Assembly (NCBI GenBank): GCA_020466095.1
Contig: CM035806.1
Span: forward strand, 112,251,401-112,315,400
DNA length: 64,000 nucleotides
Direction of reading: 5' to 3'
Source of the DNA: Chlorops oryzae
Taxonomy: Eukaryota > Arthropoda > Insecta > Diptera > Chloropidae
Shown here: positions 31,578-42,498 of the stretch, one piece after another
Numbering within the stretch: the stretch's first letter is position 1
Layout of the letters: each line of letters begins with the position of its first letter
Notes under the pieces: model-generated
What the model saw: only the letters and a program-made list of their open reading frames with translations
What the model was told of the DNA's origin: nothing
Databases searched by the model: none
Position numbers and translations under genes: made by a program

Positions 31578-31964
31578 GTGGAATTTTAAAAACCATAATT
31601 GATGCTTGAATCTTGGAAACTCCATGCTGGTTTGATGAAAGCGACAAATGTTATAGTTATAAAATTGATATTTTGAGATCTCTCAAAACAATATTATGGC
31701 GGAAGCATTGCCGTTGGTATTTAAAGCAAAACGCCAAAAGGAAACTCCCGGACACAGCATTCTCATAGTCTCCAAAGCAAAAAATTAAAATTATAAGGTG
31801 TCAAGCAAACGTAAGTACAAATATAGATAAGATTTTTAAAAGATGAGTATATCTTTCTTTGCAGCAAATAAAGTATTCTATTATCATACCATACAAGATT
31901 CGATTTTTGATTACGAAAAATTTAGCATTATAAGCATTGGGATAAAATTTAGGTAATGTCCGTT
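31578..31964. other. No recognisable feature
   Basis: Nearly 390 bp of AT-rich DNA between the partial repeat and the BEL-type LTR. Nothing assigned. Confidence 0.3.
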
Positions 31965-32376
31965 TGTTCGCCACAGAGCCTATGCAGCCGCACCGTTAAC
32001 TAAATGGCGAATGTATCGATATTATCGAACACCCTTTTTCTTTTCTACAGCGCTAGCTCAACTGATAGTTTGAGCGATGCTAATTCGAACTTTGAGGCTC
32101 AACCCGTGCGCATGTAAAAACGAAAAAAAGGGAAACCACGCGTTCAAAAAACCAAAAAAAAAACCTCATCCGACTAGTGCGCGAAGTGTCAAACAAAGAA
32201 TAATTAATAAAACATAACTGCAACTCCTTTTCAAAACCAAAAAAAAACATAAACGCATTTTACGTTCATACGCCAAGAAGGCAGAGTTCCTTTTCTTTAT
32301 ATATATTTTACAAAAAAAGAAACCATAAAGTTCCTACGCCAAGAAGGCAAAGTTAATTTTTTTCTATTATATAATA

Positions 32377-33143
32377 CAGTCAAACCTGGATAAGTGAGAA
32401 CTGGATAAGTGAGAAAACTCTATAACTGAGAGAAATAGCCAGGACCCGTCATTTTAAGCTCCCAAAACCTCTTTTAGCGAGAAACAGAAACCTCTGTAAG
32501 AGAGAGTCGTTTTTCCCTCATAGACCTCCGTAAGTGAGACTGCTACTTATCTATACCTCTATAACAGGGGTCGGCAAAATGGGTATGTAATTGTGTGAGT
32601 AAGAGCAGAGCGGCTACTAAAAATAGCTGAAAATAAACAAAAAACTGCTGAAACTAGCTAAAAATAAAAGCTAGAAGTAGCATAAAAGAGCTGAAACTGA
32701 CGGAAAAAGCTATAAATTTCCGCATACCCGCTCTCGATGTTGCATGCTCGGCTGATCCCGTCAAACTGAGACAAGAGCGTAAGCAATACATGTCAGTGGC
32801 TGTCGCAAAAATTGTTCCTAGCGTGCCGACCCCTGCTCTATAAGCTACAGTCGCGCTTTATTTACAAATTTAACATGTGCTATTTTATGACTCATTCTTA
32901 ACTTTCGTGGAACTTCCTACCATTGTTTTTTTATTCTCGTCAATATTGTTCCTATTCTATTTCGTGGAACTAAATAACTTTATTGTTGTTATTTTATCGT
33001 TATTTGTTATTGCTGCGTACCCCTATAAGAGAGAAACGCTACCCATGTACCTGCATTAGCGAGAAACTCGGGTTAGTGAGAAACCCCTATAAGCGAGAAT
33101 GAGATTGTGCTCCCTTGAACTCTCGCTTATTCAGGTTTGACTG
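32377..33143. mobile_element. pogo/Tigger-like non-autonomous element
   Basis: Inverted termini cagtcaaacctggataagtg (32377) and its near complement ending gtttgactg (33143), flanked by TA (32375-32376, 33144-33145), the target of Tc1/mariner-type elements. CAGTCAAACCT-like ends are typical of pogo/Tigger. The interior carries repeated taagtgagaa/aagcgagaa motifs and a nested hAT MITE; without it the element is about 490 bp. No transposase. Confidence 0.82.
32565..32835. mobile_element. 271-bp hAT MITE, copy 2
   Basis: Opposite orientation to the copy at 3442-3712 and the same length. Perfect 8-bp TSD ctctataa (32557-32564, 32836-32843). Inserted in the pogo-like element, which is itself in a BEL LTR: three levels of nesting. 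Confidence 0.92.
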
Positions 33144-33333
33144 TATATCATAAAAAGCCAAGAAGGCAATATTCCGTTTGTCGAGTGGAATTCTCAATTG
33201 ACTCATTAACCGCCTCTACCGCGTCGCGCAATCGCCAGCTTAATTCACCACGCCGCTTTGCCGAAGCATCCAGCGCCGTTTCCCGGAATCCAGACTGGAC
33301 CACAGGTACGTACCACCTTTCCTGAATTAGACA

Positions 33334-33775
33334 TTGACGATCCTGCCAGGAGCCTGGAGTCAGGTTCTGGTGGACCTTATAGTGCGGAAAGGGTCAAAAA
33401 GTCTGCCACGTGTACTACTCCAGCTGGTCCAGCGACTTGCATTATAAATTTCGGTTTCTTCGTTCCCTTTCGGTGAGAATGAACAGAATTAGTCGGCCGG
33501 TAATCGGTTTGTTTTTTGTTTCCCTTTGGGCGTCTCAGCGACGTACAACGCTTTTCTTAGCTTGCGCCTTCGTCTTTCGAATTTCATTAGAATTCCGACC
33601 GAAGGAAGGCAGTGAGTTTGTGTGTATGTCGATCTCTCGTTAGTGTTCCGCATATTGACATACGTACAACCGTAAAGCAAACAATTCCACAATTGTATTT
33701 GTTGGCTGAGGTCAGTTGCAACGTCGCACAGTGGTTTGGCTTCATATATTTTTTGGAAAAAAATAGAAGGAGTTG
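33334..33775. other. Possible BEL 5' internal sequence
   Basis: Less AT-rich than its surroundings. It follows the LTR directly, so it may be leader of the BEL element. Overlapping short frames on both strands show no domain. Confidence 0.35.
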
Positions 33776-33783
33776 TTGTAGAG

Positions 33784-34620
33784 CAGAGGTTGTCAGGCCC
33801 ATTAAACGTCCATAAGCGACATTCAAAAGCTGTTTTATAGCTTTCACACCGACAGCGTGTACATGTGAGTTCGAAAGGTGTTTTTTAAAATTTCGAGAGA
33901 ATGCGAGAGAGCAGCGCAACTGACGCTCTTTTTTTCGTATGCTTGTTGTTTTTGTGCTAGTACACGCTAAAATATGAGCCACTGGCGAGTTCTTTCCTTC
34001 GATAGTGCTCAAGCAAAACTGACGTTTTTTTTAAATACTTGTTGCATAGCAGAATGGAAATACGACGCTACTAAATATGATATTCCACTACAAAATTAAA
34101 TTTTAATGATGCAATCAGATTTGACAGTCCCAATTCACATAAGAATTAATTTTGAAAAAAATATTGACGAAGGAAAGTATGGTCAAACAAAGGAAGCTAT
34201 GCACAAATTGCTGTCGATGTTTAACACCACTTACTTCTGTGAAAGTTCCTTCTCCTTCCACAAACTAATCCAAACACGTCATAGAAGTAAACTGACAAAT
34301 AACCACCTTCAGGATTTACTTCGCATCAAATGCTACCAGAATGATATAGATCTCAATCGCTTTGTTGAACATACTCCTTCTTCGCAGCATTAAATGACTT
34401 CATATATTTTTTCTCCATTTATTTCTTCATATATTTTCATATTTTTTAAAATTTCCTTTCATTACTTTTCTTATACCTCTTCATTTTTTTCAGTCAGAAA
34501 AATTTGCACAAAATGTCAATGAAAGTTGGTTTTTCAATTTGACGTACAAGTTTTTTTTACACTGTAAGCTTTTAAAAGCTTTCAACATATAGACACTTAT
34601 GCGTACCCTGACAACCTCTG
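33784..34620 (+). mobile_element. Internally deleted hAT element
   Basis: 837 bp with perfect 8-bp TSD ttgtagag (33776-33783, 34621-34628) and termini cagaggttgtcagg / cctgacaacctctg. It keeps only the last part of a transposase gene, so it is a deletion derivative. Confidence 0.9.
34106..34393 (+). pseudogene. hAT transposase C-terminal fragment
   Basis: 95 codons. The core resembles the hAT dimerisation region of the SPIN/ZBED type: LLSMFNTTYFCESSFS, then KLTNNHLQDLLRI. The N-terminal DNA-binding and catalytic parts are gone. It is a different hAT lineage from the gene at 855-2740. Confidence 0.75.
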
Positions 34621-34689
34621 TTGTAGAGCAATGAATTTTGGTACACCCATTGCTATAGGTGAAGTTAAGAAAATTTTAAAATTTCATCC

Positions 34690-35010
34690 ATATCGGCCAC
34701 GCCCACCTCCCACCTCCCATACACCACCAAAATATTTTTGCATATAAAACTTTTATTTTTGCTCGGATTGTCATAAAATTATACACAAACCTTAAATACG
34801 ACAATATAAACACATTCTGAAAGTTCCATCGAAATCGGCCACGCCCACCACCCACCTCACATACACTCCCAAAATCTTTTTGCATATAAAACTTTTATAT
34901 TTGCTCGGATTGTCATGAAATTATACACAAACCTTAAATACGACAATATAAACACATTCTTAAAGTTCCATCGAAATCGGCCACGACCACCACCCACAAT
35001 TGAATTCCCC
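34690..35010. repeat. 142-bp tandem repeat, about 2.2 copies
   Basis: tcggccacgcccacc and the sequence after it recur at about 34694, 34836 and 34978, exactly 142 bp apart, with very few changes between units. Confidence 0.8.
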
Positions 35011-35075
35011 ACCACCATTCCCAAAGAGTGATAAACTTCTGGAAATTATTGCAAATAGGAAATACAATTTTTAAT

Positions 35076-37304
35076 TTATTCGGCTATCATTTCAATTACG
35101 ACCGGATCTAATTCCAAGGTATTTTTAGAGGGTTGACGTCTTATAAAAGTAATATAAGGATCCGAAGTTGCCATTAGCCGACAGAAAACGTCTTCATTCG
35201 TAGAGACTCTGTCACATTTCCTGGAAAACATCAGTCTGTATTTTCGGTAATCCTTGTTTTGGGCCTCTTCGGTTTCTTCAGATAGCATTCCTATTGGAAG
35301 AACTGCGGCGTCCATTATTCGTTGCCCATGTATTAAAATCTTATGAACCGTCACAGGCATAAAATACCATTCATAATTTTTTACAAATAATTCGGCTGTT
35401 TCGAAAGCATATTTATTGAATTTATTGCTATCGATTTTTTGGCCACATGTAATAATTTGCAAAATTATTCTAAATCGGTCTATTAATTCTTCATTAACTC
35501 CTGTTATGTCAGCCACGATTTCTGGGTTTAAAAAAAACCGCCTTGACATGTTGCCGTCGTTGGATGTACCGGTGCCCTGTTGAACGGCATCTACTCGCAG
35601 ACCTAACTTCTCTTTAAACACTTGTTGAATTTTTTTTTTTGTTTTCTTTCTTTATGTGCTTTGTTTTAAAATTTGTAGCCCATTGTTGAAAGGGCACGTT
35701 GTAGCTCAAGTGCAGTATGCATTCCATGAACTTGATTCTAGAATGCAAAGAAGATATTCCAAGCTTACATGCCTCTTTGTCGATTTCTTTGGATAAAACC
35801 AATTGCAAATCATTCACTTGTGAAGGTTTTGCTCCATAAATATAGCATATTGCTGCCGAAGGCGTTTGTGTGACTATTTGAGCCGTTTTTACATCCAACA
35901 TTGTGAATAACAGGATGTGCTTAACAACGACTTCTTTGTTCTCTTTGGATATTGTTGTAGGTTTTTAGGCTGCGATTTATGTCTTGACCTTGCAAACAAC
36001 TTCTTCAACTTTCTCCTTTGTTTCTTTGGCAAACTCGAAAGAAATCGGTCTCCAATATCGAGTCGAAGACGGAGTTATATTGCGCCAATATTCCATATTA
36101 TTTTCCGCCTCCAACAATAATGGGACCATTGAAACTAGGTACATGCTTGCATCACTTTCACCTTTTGCTAGGCTTTGTTGGTATTGCGCATGTCCAGATG
36201 ACCCATCGCCCACTTTGAAGTAAGTGTCAATTCACTGTTCACAATTGAATTCCATTCATCAGATGTAAAAGTTTGAAAAATTCGCTCTGTTGTGTAGTTC
36301 ATCAAACTCTGTAAATTAACAGCAGCACGCGTGTCCGAAACACTTATTTCTTGTGGGTAACATTTTTTTTTCTTCCAATACCTTGTAGTAAGGGGGCAAA
36401 ATGTTGTAACCTTCAGAGCATCAGCATCAACGGATGTCTTCTCGCAAATACGTTCACACAAAATATCAAGAGGAGAATATAATGGCACGGGTACAGTTGG
36501 TTCCTAGTACCTGGTGACGAGGACATTTACTGCAGGGCAACTTCAAAATTTCTCATATACGCATGAAGCCCAAATTGAAATTTTCAAAATTTTGGTTTCT
36601 AGCATGAACAGATTCATACACAAATACATACATACGTATAACGTCGCAACAAAACAACAAAAAATAAACAAAAATGGGAAAAAGGACAAAGCTCAGCACT
36701 GTTTCGAATTCAGTTTCATACTGAATCATTTCTGTTGCTTCGCGAATGCAAAAATAAAAAACCCGAATTTTTGTGATTGCTAATTTTCTTTCGCTGGGAG
36801 CTAGAGCTCAGTATCGCTAGCAAACAAATTTTTGTTCGGCGTGAGACATCTATATATTATTTGATTAGTGGTAGTAGCTACATCCAAATACAATTTCATT
36901 AAGATCAAACAAAAACAAAGTTGCACAAAGCTCACCTCATCATCATATGTCTGTAACGCGAAATCACTTTGCTTTTGTTGTTGTTGATTTAATTGATTAT
37001 TGAATGTCTATAACTGAAATTAATATAAACTAAGTTTGTTTTAAAGCCAATATGAAAAGACCCCTTTACTTACTGCCTCACTAATTTTAAAATCTATCGA
37101 ACAGTTTAACCAGTGCGCATTACCTTTTTCGAATACAGCTCTCCTCCTCCCGCTTTGATGCCACCTTTGTTGAAGTTTTGTTCCAAGGAAACTTATTTTG
37201 TTTTTTATATCTTTTTCATCTAAATCCACCGAAATTTTCGGCACAAAACTTATCATTTCGTTTTGTTTTGCTACCCATTTTCTGTCTTTAGAAGAGAGCC
37301 TCAC
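35076..37304 (-). pseudogene. Broken multi-exon transposase-like gene
   Basis: Five consecutive minus-strand pieces fit one protein type: 37304-37041 (TKLQQRWHQSGRRR, FEKGNAHWLN), 36488-36168 (FTSDEWNSIV, LTSKW), 36213-35977 (GDGSSGHAQYQQ, PSSTRYWRPI), 35901-35614 (ICYIYGAKPSQVNDL) and 35621-35076 (TSNDGNMSRRFF, VTVHKILIHG, LPIGMLSEE, SDPYITF). I know these motifs from repetitive proteins of aphids, hydra and other invertebrates, but cannot name the superfamily with certainty. Lesions: a frameshift at the second junction, two in-frame TAA between pieces three and four, and an A-run frameshift near 35631-35641. Repeat E copy 2 lies in the probable intron between the first two pieces. Confidence 0.65.
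36704..36870 (+). repeat. Dispersed repeat E, copy 2
   Basis: Nearly identical to 30086-30252. It lies inside the likely first intron of the broken transposase-like gene. Confidence 0.75.
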
Positions 37305-38394
37305 ATTATAGAGTTACCTTCTAGCAACGGAGATTACTATAATAAAATCGACATAATAAAAAAACCCGCAGAAACAAGCAGATCATATTACTTACTTATG
37401 TTTATATCACTTCGAGGTATATAAAACAAAAAAACACTTTGCGGTTTGAGGGGTAGTTTTTTTTATTTTTAATTTTAAAAATTTATTTTGATTTTTATCA
37501 CTTCTTTTTATAAATTCCTTTTTTTGATGTAACGGCAAATAACATATGTTACAAATATAAACAAGAAATTAAATGTCACTTAAAGTATAAAGCTTATGTT
37601 ATAATTTGGCATATAAATAATTAAGGTGAGACTACTTTCAACAAAATTATAGCACTCCAAATATTAGCTATTTTTAAAAGTTTCACTAACAGAAACGAAC
37701 AAATTTCGCTTAGTGTAACTTTAAAAGCGTGCTGCGCTTAAACGGCTTAACATATTAAGAAAATTTATTTTGATTACTCCTAGTATAAATATTGACTATT
37801 CATAACAGTAAAAATTTTTAAGCATATCCGATCTTCATTTTTGGCATTTTTGGCCACATTCGCGACACTGTGCGTCGTGCGTTAGATCGAACATCGAACA
37901 TCCAACCGATCCTATTTTAACAGTATTATCCATGTACAAGTATAAGAGGCATAGCGCACATACACACATTCACTAGCCGATTGTTTTTCGCTAAGCTCTT
38001 CTCGGAATAAAGACCACAAGGAAGTGAAGGCAAGTCTGTATGTCGGTTCATTTGCCTTGGCCGTCTACACCCTGCAGTAATTGAGACTCACCCCCTACTC
38101 ACATATGGTGCACCTCCAAAAGACCACAACTAGTCCCCACATAATTTACTCTTACATGCATTCAACTCACCTCTTTAACATGGGGCCTACATTAGAAAGA
38201 GAGTAGTGCATGTAAGACTCACCCATGGTGAGACGTTTTGAGTGAGTTGGAGGTCAATCGACGATTTTGTTAATTTATGGAAAAAAAATTTTAATTTTTG
38301 TTTTATTTTTTTTTCTTCTTTTCATTTTGTTTATTTTTTGTTTTTATTTTTTAAACCTTTTTGTTTAAACATTAGTTATGTTTTTTTAATTTTC
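37305..38394. other. Non-coding; left part of an imperfect inverted repeat
   Basis: No gene seen. gtataagaggcatag near 37940 is mirrored by ctatgcctctataag near 39028, and ccctgcagtaa at 38070 by ttactacaggg at 39012-39022, suggesting a decayed element of 1 kb or so that spans the tRNA-like sequences. Confidence 0.35.
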
Positions 38395-38458
38395 TCGTCT
38401 CGAACGAACCGCTGATCTCTGGGTTGGTAAGTCGACGTCTTAACCATTACGCTAAACA
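38395..38458 (-). other. tRNA-like sequence 1 (SINE-like)
   Basis: On the minus strand it shows an A-box-like tagcgtaatggttaag and a B-box-like ggttcgttcga at tRNA spacing. The stems pair poorly, so a functional tRNA is unlikely; a tRNA-derived SINE head is more plausible. Confidence 0.45.
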
Positions 38459-38718
38459 AGGAATTTTAATATGTTGATCAAAATGCTGACTTGAGTTTTT
38501 GGTTGCTCAAGTTTTTGTGAAATAAAATAGAATTTTTCATAGCAAAAAATTTTCAATTGAAAAATAAATACTTAAAAAAAAAATTTTAATATAAAAAATA
38601 CTTACATATAAAGAAAAAATTTTTTATTTTTCAAAATTAACTAATAAAAAAAATTAATTAAAATATGAACATAAAAAAAAAAACTCTAGGCAATAGAGAA
38701 GAAAAAAAAATGTCCAAC

Positions 38719-38788
38719 CGAGCCTGGGATCGAACCTAGACCTGCGTGGTTGCTGAGCGTGAGTCTTACCCTTTACGCTAATCAACTG
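38719..38788 (-). other. tRNA-like sequence 2 (SINE-like)
   Basis: Same orientation, about 310 bp from the first. On the minus strand: ttagcgtaaagggtaag (A box) and ggttcgatccc (a perfect B box). The two copies share the A-box neighbourhood but are diverged elsewhere. No intact cloverleaf was drawn by hand. Confidence 0.5.
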
Positions 38789-39159
38789 TTGACGGTACGT
38801 CGATCAGAATGCGAACTTAAAGCAGACAACAACAAGCGCATAGCAAGAGTACAACAAAAAATGAACTCACCGCCCCTCGATCTCTTACGGAACAGTCAGC
38901 GGTGAGACCTATAGAGGTCAACCTTAGGTTAGACGTGCTCCATAGTTTTTAGGGTCTAGTTGCTAACAGTCTCACCTAAGGTGGGTCCTATTTTGCAAAC
39001 TGACCGCTCTTTTACTACAGGGCAGTTTCTATGCCTCTATAAGTATATGTACGTACATATATACTTTGGCGAAATTTGAACTTCCCGTTAGGAAAATTTA
39101 TGAAATATATGAAATTAACGGATAAATATATTAAATTCTTTGACTTAGAGCTTGTTTGA
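38789..39159. other. No gene seen
   Basis: Contains the right half of the imperfect inverted repeat described for 37305-38394. Confidence 0.3.
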
Positions 39160-39564
39160 TTATTTAATTAAGCGTTTTAAAACGAGCGAGATCTTTTCCT
39201 TATATTTGGGGTTGCAGAAAGTGTGTGGGGTGTTGCGAAGGTGAAAGGCAAGCAGTTGAAGTGCGCTACACTCGGCATTGGTCGCACGTACAATTGCTTC
39301 GATCGCCTCATCTTTTATATTTTGTATTGCCACAAAGAAGTGGTCATTTATTTTCTGCCACGGGTTATCTCTTCTTTCCAACAGGCATCTGGCATACATC
39401 CATAAAAGCAGACGGCAATTTAATTTTCGCGCTATTTGCACGTACGGTACGCTGACCTTTTCGGAAGCTGAGTTGCGTCGAATTTTATTTTCGAGATCAA
39501 GTTTTCGGCACAACATGGAACCCTTACGGCATTTTAACTCCGCGGTAGCTGAGCTCAAGAACAT
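39160..39564 (-). CDS. Unidentified 134-aa ORF
   Basis: ATG at 39564-39562, stop at 39160. Balanced amino-acid composition (three Cys in the first half, an amphipathic helix-like middle, a basic C-terminus ending VLKRLIK), unlike most chance frames here. I recognise no domain. The opposite strand is also partly open, so it may be a fragment of a repeat protein in either frame. Confidence 0.3.
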   Translation of the reverse strand: MFLSSATAELKCRKGSMLCRKLDLENKIRRNSASEKVSVPYVQIARKLNCRLLLWMYARCLLERRDNPWQKINDHFFVAIQNIKDEAIEAIVRATNAECSALQLLAFHLRNTPHTFCNPKYKEKISLVLKRLIK

Positions 39565-39649
39565 GTGCCAGATCTTAATTTTTCGAGTCCAAATTAAATA
39601 ATATTATTAATCAAAGGCAAACCTGGAAAAATATTAATATGTGAGGAAT

Positions 39650-41323
39650 TGGCAGGAAATATACAAATCTTAATCCCAACGACTACGACCTCAATGTCAT
39701 TAACGAGCAATTTGTTAACTCTTCTGAAGTCACCATTGCAAACACCTCCTTTACGAACCGCCTGCTACCAGTAACCTCCGCTGAGGATATTTTCTTCTTT
39801 CATGGCGTCAGTGGCATTGACGTTATCGAGAGTATGCGCTCAATAAAATCTAATGCTACTGGCTTAGACTCGATAGAACCGCGTTTCCTTAAATTAATCT
39901 TTGTCTTCTTGCTTCCTCACATAACATATGCGTTCAACAACATTTTCACTAAATCTACCTTCCCCGCTAGCTGGAAAAGAGCTAGCATTATTCCAGTGCC
40001 TAAGGCGTCTGGTGACCTTCGACCAATATCCATTCTCCCTTACTTGTCAAAAATATTTGAAAAGTTGGTCTATATTCAAGTAAACAAGTATTTGTCAACT
40101 AGATCTCTCATGACTAATTTCCAGTCAGGTTTCAGTAAGGGACGTAGTTGCATAACTGCTCTTATTGATGTGATTGATGACCTACGTTACGTAGGCTACG
40201 TATCGAACTTGACAATAACAAAATTTCTTTCTTGACCCTCATTGACCACACTAAAGCCTTTGATACAAGTGACCACAAGATCCTTTGCTTAAAACTGAGA
40301 AAACTTTTTGGTTTCTCTCTATCAGCGTGCAATCTAGTCCAATCCTTTCTTAGCTTAAGGACACAGTCGGTACGAATAGGAGAAAGGATATCCTCCCCGC
40401 TACATGTCAAAAAGGGTGTGCCTCAAGGGTCTATCCTGTGGCCTCTACTGTTCAACATGTATATAAATGACCTACCCAATTTCATACGACATCATAAAGT
40501 GCACATATATGCCGATGACGTACAGTTATATTCTAGTTGCAATCAAGACAAAATAGTCAATTGCGTTGAAGATATCAACGTAGAGCTTTCAATCATTGGC
40601 CACTGGGCTGAAAGCAATAATCTGAATATCAATGCTCTTAAGTCAAAATGCATCATCATTTCCAAAAAACCTATTAACTCTGATAACCTCCCGAAACTAA
40701 AACTTAATGACCAAATAATTGAATATGTCGACAAAGCAAAAAATCTTAGAATTATGTTTAATCGAACTCTTACATGGAATGACCACGTAAACTGTACCAT
40801 AGGCAAAGTTTACGGCATGCTCCGCCTACTCTGGACCCTGCAAACATGTACGCCTTGCAATATCAGATTACTCCTTGTCAAAACCTTTTTAGTTCCAACC
40901 CTTCTATACGGGTGCGAAATTTTTGCTTGCTGTGACTCTCTTCACAAGCATAAACTTAATGTCCTTTTCAACAATATTGCACGATACGTATTTCAGCAGA
41001 AAAGGTATGACCATATCTCTGTATTTAGCAATAAAATCTTGAATGTCTCTTTTGATAATTATTTAAAATTAAGAAGTCTACTGTATCTTCATAAAATTAT
41101 AAGCTCGAAAACGCCTGACTATTTGTACAGCAGGCTTCGTTTCGCACCTTCCAGTCGAGGAAATAATATCATCCTGCCCAAACATCCATGCCTCACCTCT
41201 GAGCATCAGTTTTTCATTCACGCAGTCCGTCTTTGGAATCAATTGTCGCATCACCTACAAACACGCGGTAATAGCTTGCACTTTAGGAAGAATTTAATTT
41301 TACTGTTATATAATATAATATAA
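39650..41323 (+). pseudogene. Non-LTR reverse transcriptase, one frameshift
   Basis: Coding similarity starts near 39650 (upstream of the ATG at 39834) and runs in one frame to about 40200: GLDSIEPRFLKL, LRPISILPYLSKIFEKLVY. It then resumes in another frame to 41323: [28 protein letters not shown], catalytic [10 protein letters not shown] and C-terminal LLYGCEIFA. The break coincides with a short repeat of tacg units (40190-40207), which looks like a small filler insertion. GPLL-type context has W in place of G at SILWP. Confidence 0.82.
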
Positions 41324-41772
41324 CAACAGCGTCTAAATCATCTTCATGTATCTATGTTTTTTGATTTCTAATTATAAATGAATGTATTATTATTATTGAG
41401 TTTTATTATTGAGTTGTCTTCTTATTCATGTAATCTATCTATCTATCTATTTATTTATTTTTATGTTCTTTTTCTTTTGTTTTTTATTTTTCTTTCATTT
41501 GATTTTCTTTTTGATTGTTATTGCTTGCTTATATGTATGTCTATATTTTTGTATTATTATTATATGTTATATATTTGTAAGTTGTTAATTGTTAGCAATA
41601 AGATTTATTTGTTTTTGCATTCTATTTATTTATTTATTTATTTTATTTAAAAGATACTAGTTTAGTAATTAAGTGATAAGAACATATTTCTGTGAGCTCT
41701 ATAATTGACTGGTGCATTTATAAAAGATAGCTTTTACGCACCAGGATGTTTAATTATAATAAATAATAATAA
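39650..41772 (+). mobile_element. 5'-truncated non-LTR retrotransposon (Jockey/CR1 group)
   Basis: Begins abruptly inside the region before RT, ends in an AT-rich 3' UTR and a (taa)n-type tail at 41757-41772. Endonuclease and ORF1 are missing, as usual for 5' truncation. It is a different family from the Jockey at 12026-16295. Confidence 0.8.
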
Positions 41773-42498
41773 CACTGTGCAAGTCGAAAATAGTAACAAA
41801 AATGGGACCAATTGAGTGACTTTCTTAAAAGTATACTGAACTCAGATCCATCGTCATTTTCTCTGGATTGGCTCTAGTTTAGGAGGAATCTGACTTTGAA
41901 TTTTGCAGGTTTGTCGCCTAAGTCTTCGAAAAATTAAAATGCTAATTTGTCCTCAATTGTTATAAATATCGCTTTAGTGTCTTCAAAAAAGTTGTAGATA
42001 TTTTAGCGACCAACAAATTTGCTTCAGACACCAACGCAGAAAAATGCAGGCCATCGGTGTTTTCGACAAAAATAAAACAATAAACCCCACTTATTCGACG
42101 TATACGTAATTTTTATTTAAAAAAAAATTACGTATACGTATTCCAACCCAAAATAAAAATAGTCGAATAAGTGGGGTTTTGTGTTATATTTTTGTCGGAA
42201 ACACCGGCGGCCTGCATTTTTCTGTGTTGGTGTCTGAAGCAAATTTGTTGGTCGCTAAAATATCTACAACTTTCTTGAAGACACTAAAGCGATATTTATA
42301 ACAATTGAGGACAAATTAGCATTTTAATTTTTCGAAGACTTAAGCGACGAACCTGCAAAATTCAAAGTCAGATTCCTCCTAAACAAGAGCCAGTCCAGAG
42401 AAAATGACGACGGATCTGAGTTCAGTATACTTTTAAGAAATTCACTCAGTTGGTCCCATTTTTGTTACTATTTTTGACAATCAATTTCAATCACAGTG
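41773..42498. mobile_element. 726-bp near-palindromic fold-back element
   Basis: Two arms of about 340 bp are inverted copies of each other from cactgtg (41773) to cacagtg (42498), meeting near 42120-42160 around cttattcgacgtatacg / cgtatacg...cgaataag. A few mismatches and a 10-bp length difference lie near the right tip. No coding sequence. No clear TSD: the left flank is the tail of the non-LTR element and the right flank is BEL pol. RNA from it would form a long hairpin. Confidence 0.82.

Larger units (their letters stand above)
31965..33333 (+). repeat. BEL-type LTR, interrupted by a nested element
   Basis: Matches the LTR at 44795-45422 on both sides of the insertion (ccacagagcctatgcagcc near the start; cctgaattagaca at the end). 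The pogo-like element 32377-33143 splits it. This may be the 5' LTR of the same degenerate BEL element whose pol and 3' LTR lie at 42499-45422 (same strand), with later insertions between, or it may be a separate solo LTR. The sequence after 33333 (ttgacgatcctgccagg) could be a primer site. Confidence 0.65.

Noticed and set aside
33587..34012. 141-codon minus-strand frame
   Set aside because: It crosses the left TIR and TSD of the hAT at 33784, so it cannot be an old gene.
38395..38788. Functional tRNA genes
   Set aside because: Internal promoter boxes are present, but no convincing acceptor stem or cloverleaf could be drawn.
41378..41650. 90-codon Leu/Tyr-rich frame
   Set aside because: Translation of the AT-rich 3' UTR and simple-repeat tail of the non-LTR element.
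42450..42498. First codons of the BEL frame starting at 42450
   Set aside because: They lie in the right arm of the palindrome, not in BEL coding sequence.
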